Positions 5,101 to 5,921 of a stretch of 5,921 nucleotides of DNA are shown in pieces. The position numbers and the translations under genes are program-made. This stretch comes from JAWLGW01 sp964569055 (GTDB lineage: Bacteria; Planctomycetota; J058), in the NCBI GenBank assembly GCA_964569055.1, contig CAZMSZ010000442.1, forward strand, positions 1 to 5,921, read 5' to 3'. Under the pieces are notes generated by a model. The model saw only the letters and a list, made by a program, of their open reading frames with translations. It did not search any database and was not told where the DNA came from. Within the stretch, counting starts at the first letter, position 1. Every line of letters begins with the position of its first letter.

Positions 5101-5921
5101 GTGCCGTCGAACGTGACCCCGCTCGGTGCGAGCGCTCCGTAGGCGCGTGTGGACACGGGAGGGCGAGACAGCTCGCCTTCGGGCGTGACCTCGTAGATCT
5201 CACCCGAGGTGCCGTCGACGATGGCGAGGGCCTCGCCGTCCGCGGCAGTCGCCAGACCTTCGGGGTCGAAGCAGCCGAAGGGGGTCGTGCTGAACGAGCG
5301 GAGCGGGGCCGTGGCGTTGGCCGGATCGTACACGTGGATCTGGGGGGTCGCGCCCCCTGCAGCGACGAACCACCGCGGGCCGTCGGCCTCGAGCCTCGCC
5401 TCGATCCCTTGGAACGGCCCCGTCCCGCCGAGCGTCGTCCCACCCAGGAAGCTCCCGCTCGCCGAGTAGCGGAACACCGCAGCAGGGTTGCTGCTGACCA
5501 CGAGGAGGTCGCCCGTCTGTGGGTCGACGGCCAGCCCGTGCGGCTGGCGGGTTTGGCCGTTGATTGCGAAATCGCTGACCGGGTCTCCCGTCAGCGTCCG
5601 GCGATACACCCGGTCGCCGCTGGCGTCCACGAGCCACAGCGCGTCACGCGCAGGGTCCCAGGCGAGGCCACGGACCCCCGTCGTCGGAAGAGCGACGTGC
5701 TGGGAGAGGTCGGCGCCGAGCCGGATCAGCTGACGCGACGCGCGGTCGGTGAGCACGAACCTGCCGCTCGGATCCACGGCGAGGCCCTGGGGATCGACCA
5801 CATGGTGCGTCAGCGACGTGGACCGCAAGAACGTGCCCGCGGCGCTAAAGGTGTAGAGCGTGTCGTCGCTGCGGTTGAGGACGTGGAGCTCGGTCCCGTC
5901 AGGGGACAGCGCCACGCCGAT
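2046..5921 (-). CDS. Giant multi-propeller repeat protein, 5'-partial N-terminal part, ended by an apparent frameshift
   Basis: This is the propeller-bearing part of a very large, probably exported protein. The first in-frame start-like codon is a GTG at 5915-5913, but the two codons before it (Ile-Gly) continue the same blade motif (IGVALSPDG), so the true start and any signal peptide lie beyond 5921. Numbering the GTG as residue 1, I see six diverged blades (1-253), nine tandem 86-residue double-blade units (254-1036), a last weak blade (1037-1085) and an alpha/beta domain (1086-1240). Blades carry NHL/SMP-30-like signatures: a Pro and a Gly-Leu/Asp-Val step, an Asp-Gly turn, V-(V/T)-D and R-(V/L)-(L/F). 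Such propellers usually bind ligands or proteins and are often extracellular; a specific role is not inferable. The last 24 residues before the TAG at 2048-2046 are Arg/Pro/Ala/Ser-rich and look out of frame. The natural continuation is in the neighbouring minus frame, so this is probably not the real C-terminus. Confidence 0.88.
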   Translation of the reverse strand: MGVALSPDGTELHVLNRSDDTLYTFSAAGTFLRSTSLTHHVVDPQGLAVDPSGRFVLTDRASRQLIRLGADLSQHVALPTTGVRGLAWDPARDALWLVDASGDRVYRRTLTGDPVSDFAINGQTRQPHGLAVDPQTGDLLVVSSNPAAVFRYSASGSFLGGTTLGGTGPFQGIEARLEADGPRWFVAAGGATPQIHVYDPANATAPLRSFSTTPFGCFDPEGLATAADGEALAIVDGTSGEIYEVTPEGELSRPPVSTRAYGALAPSGVTFDGTSYRVPQPNGDPRHNRLFAVSPSGLAIEEWSTGAVLEPRGVAIGQEDTLWVVDATTQTVRSFDAAGAELASVATAPYGAFTPGGVAFDGTRLIVADAPERRLFSIDPAGLFSTRLSIATHTAKPADAVFGPDGTIYVNDLVTPRVLQIDAAGELIWSRSTAAYGSFTPAGLASDGTRWWVTDVAEDRLFTLEHEPLPVSSFSVAAHTAAPRDVTFGPGDQISLVDTTGGRVLTFGSSGELVSSRSTRAYGFFSPTGLTFDGAQFVVTNDDDRDVTEDRLFRVALDGLPTESFSVASHTTSPSDVSIGPGQTICVVDHSADRVLSFTGDGAFVASYATRPYGCFDPVGMGFDGERFLVADTAEDRLFRVALDGLSTESFSVAAHTAAPRDVTFGPGDQISLVDTTGGRVLTFGSSGELVSSRSTRAYGFFSPTGLTFDGAQFLVTDVSEDRLFRVALDGLPTASFSVASQTTSPSDVSIGPDQTICVVDRVADRVLSFTEDGAFVAGYATRPYGCFDPVAMAFDGERFLVSDTVEDRIFGIALDGLPTSILPLSPHTSTPSDVCFGPDGTICVTDRAGARLLTFDAAGALRSAVSTAAYGFFTPDGLAFDGTRFRLTDTAEDRLFAVDPSGLSVSTFSTAALGATGPSDVAWSAGGRIAFVDRPTAALFELDASGELCARHDLRELGIFAPSGLGRDAAGDFRITDDVEDRIFPMGPDGTGLVRIDLVAQEIEHVDGLAFDPIARTLFMSNDTTVWEACVDDMGVLPLWTLELSLYDDVGPVADIAVDRTAEELYVVSPARDLIYVFPLPRRAAALPARVLLLHDGHGEELARALTSRGHDVLLHPLEPGVLERELDLRVSQVWIAAQDATTGPVLTEGDLAALDAWRTATERSGVVLDGTGGRDDHSCAHEIYTQRIASQVEQAGGGLVLVSAPEAVAAGGAPDGSGGAVAPLNQVLDLLGARRITGAYETRACAPTSASGFELPELELVGLDPRRPAAARPRSSRPAIRTTSVATCS
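2119..2123 (-). other. Apparent one-base deletion (frameshift) joining the two reading frames
   Basis: On the minus strand the upstream frame reads CTC GAT CCG AGG CGG CCT here. Protein-like sequence continues only if one G is added after CCG, giving CTC GAT CCG GAG GCG GCC TGC. Without it the frame falls into Arg/Pro-rich sequence and stops at 2046. The exact crossover is uncertain by some tens of bases because both frames are open around it; I place it where residue composition changes. I see no slippery heptamer of the kind used for programmed -1 frameshifting, so an indel is more likely than recoding. Confidence 0.75.
2196..2660 (-). other. Alpha/beta Rossmann-type, class I glutamine-amidotransferase-like domain
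   Basis: Residues 1086-1240 change character completely from the beta-only repeats. A hydrophobic strand and turn (ARVLLLHDGHGEELARAL) leads into a helix and then a second strand (GHDVLLHPLE). After these come VSQVWIAAQ, a helix (TEGDLAALDAWRTATERS), the strand GVVLDG, a helix with IYTQRIASQVEQ, the strand GGGLVLVSAPE and a closing segment (LNQVLDLLGARRITG). This order, with the small-residue 'GGGLVLVS' strand before an Asn-containing helix, resembles GATase1-like/ThuA-like flavodoxin-type domains found in some surface proteins. I do not see an obvious Cys nucleophile elbow with its His-Glu partners, so it is more likely a non-catalytic binding or spacer domain. One Cys (DDHSCAHE) is present but is not in a recognisable elbow. 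Confidence 0.5.
2661..2807 (-). other. Last degenerate propeller blade and linker
   Basis: Residues 1037-1085 (PLWTLELSLYDDVGPVADIA followed by a strand ending YVVSPARDLIYVFPLPRR) keep a blade-like pattern of V-A-D-I-A-V-D and Y-V-V-S but have lost the array consensus. It could close the last propeller or serve as the connector to the alpha/beta domain that follows. Confidence is moderate because only one blade motif supports it. Confidence 0.55.
3781..3975 (-). repeat. Near-identical 195-bp repeat, copy 2
   Basis: This is the partner of 4312-4506, in the same orientation and offset by 531 bp. Similarity falls sharply just outside both ends: past 3975/4506 the sequences diverge at once, and below 3781/4312 they are interrupted by the 15-bp length difference. 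Near-identity bounded this tightly points to recent duplication or gene conversion. Confidence 0.92.
4312..4506 (-). repeat. Near-identical 195-bp repeat, copy 1
   Basis: It aligns without gaps to 3781-3975. I count three mismatches in 195 bp: 4338/3807, 4353/3822 and 4476/3945, with an uninterrupted identical run of 122 bp between the last two. All three fall in third codon positions and leave the protein unchanged. The segment encodes one complete A/B blade junction, from VAAHTAAPRDV through the STRAYGFFSP blade. Confidence 0.92.
5157..5921 (-). other. N-terminal visible propeller section: about six diverged NHL/SMP-30-like blades
   Basis: Six blade-like segments of about 37-47 residues can be delimited by the recurring pattern of a Pro-x-Gly-Leu or Gly-Leu-Ala-x-Asp-Pro step followed by a hydrophobic strand ending in V-D or V-S and then an aromatic/hydrophobic strand. 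Examples are DPQGLAVDPSGRFVLTD, VRGLAWDPARDALWLVD, QPHGLAVDPQTGDLLVVS and FDPEGLATAADGEALAIVD. The first blade is already in progress at the window edge. These blades are related to the array downstream but lack its near-identity and its strict 258-bp spacing. They fit a separate six-bladed propeller, or part of one; the blade-to-propeller assignment is inference. Confidence 0.7.

Larger units (their letters stand above)
2808..5156 (-). repeat. Tandem array of nine ~258-bp (86-residue) double-blade units
   Basis: Each unit has two blades. Type B looks like S-T-x-A-Y-G-x-F-x-P-x-G-L-x-F-D-G, then V-T-D-x-x-E-D-R-L-F. Type A looks like F-S-V-A-x-H-T-x-x-P-x-D-V-x-F-G-P, then V-D and R-V-L-x-F. 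Units as I place them: 4890-5156, 4632-4889, 4374-4631, 4101-4373, 3843-4100, 3585-3842, 3327-3584, 3066-3326 and 2808-3065. The plus-strand anchor ccgtcgaa or close variants, encoding Phe-Asp-Gly, recurs at 5104, 4837, 4579 (variant), 4321, 4048, 3790, 3532 and 3274. Five of those seven spacings are exactly 258 bp. The exceptions are 267 (5104 to 4837) and 273 (4321 to 4048), both multiples of three. The array would give 18 blades, for example three six-bladed propellers, though the fold count is inference. The outermost units are the most diverged and the central ones the most alike, as expected when arrays grow by unequal crossover in the middle. Confidence 0.88.

Overview
The window appears to lie entirely inside one very large protein-coding gene on the minus strand. 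The gene runs off both ends, so neither its true start nor its stop is visible. G+C is high (roughly 70% or more by eye). The composition, together with a giant secreted-type protein built from propeller, PKD and HYR modules, suggests a high-GC bacterium with large surface or exported proteins, such as a myxobacterium-like lineage. That taxonomic guess is weak because no marker gene is present.

Layout in the direction of translation (right to left). Positions 5921-5157 encode six diverged beta-propeller blades of NHL/SMP-30-like type. Positions 5156-2808 encode nine tandem ~86-residue units, each holding two alternating blade types, with a 258-bp DNA period. One pair of units is almost identical at the DNA level. 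Positions 2807-2661 hold a last degenerate blade. Positions 2660-2196 encode an alpha/beta, glutamine-amidotransferase-like (Rossmann-type) domain. A linker (2195-1798) follows. Then come two NEW3/CARDB-like beta-sandwiches (1797-1129), a PKD domain (1128-874), two complete HYR domains (870-391), another Ig-like module (387-91) and the start of a third HYR-like module (90-1).

The reading frame breaks once, near position 2121. Upstream of it the propeller frame reads well and then drifts into 24 non-protein-like residues and a TAG at 2046-2048. From about 2121 down to position 1 a second minus frame is open for 707 codons and carries all the Ig-like modules. Restoring one missing base joins the two into at least 1974 codons. 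I read this as a sequencing or assembly indel, or a recent inactivating frameshift, and not as two genes.

No RNA genes, mobile elements, CRISPR arrays, promoters, ribosome binding sites or terminators can be supported, and there is no intergenic space. The protein is most likely exported and extracellular, with ligand-binding propellers displayed on an Ig-like stalk. Its specific function cannot be read from the sequence.
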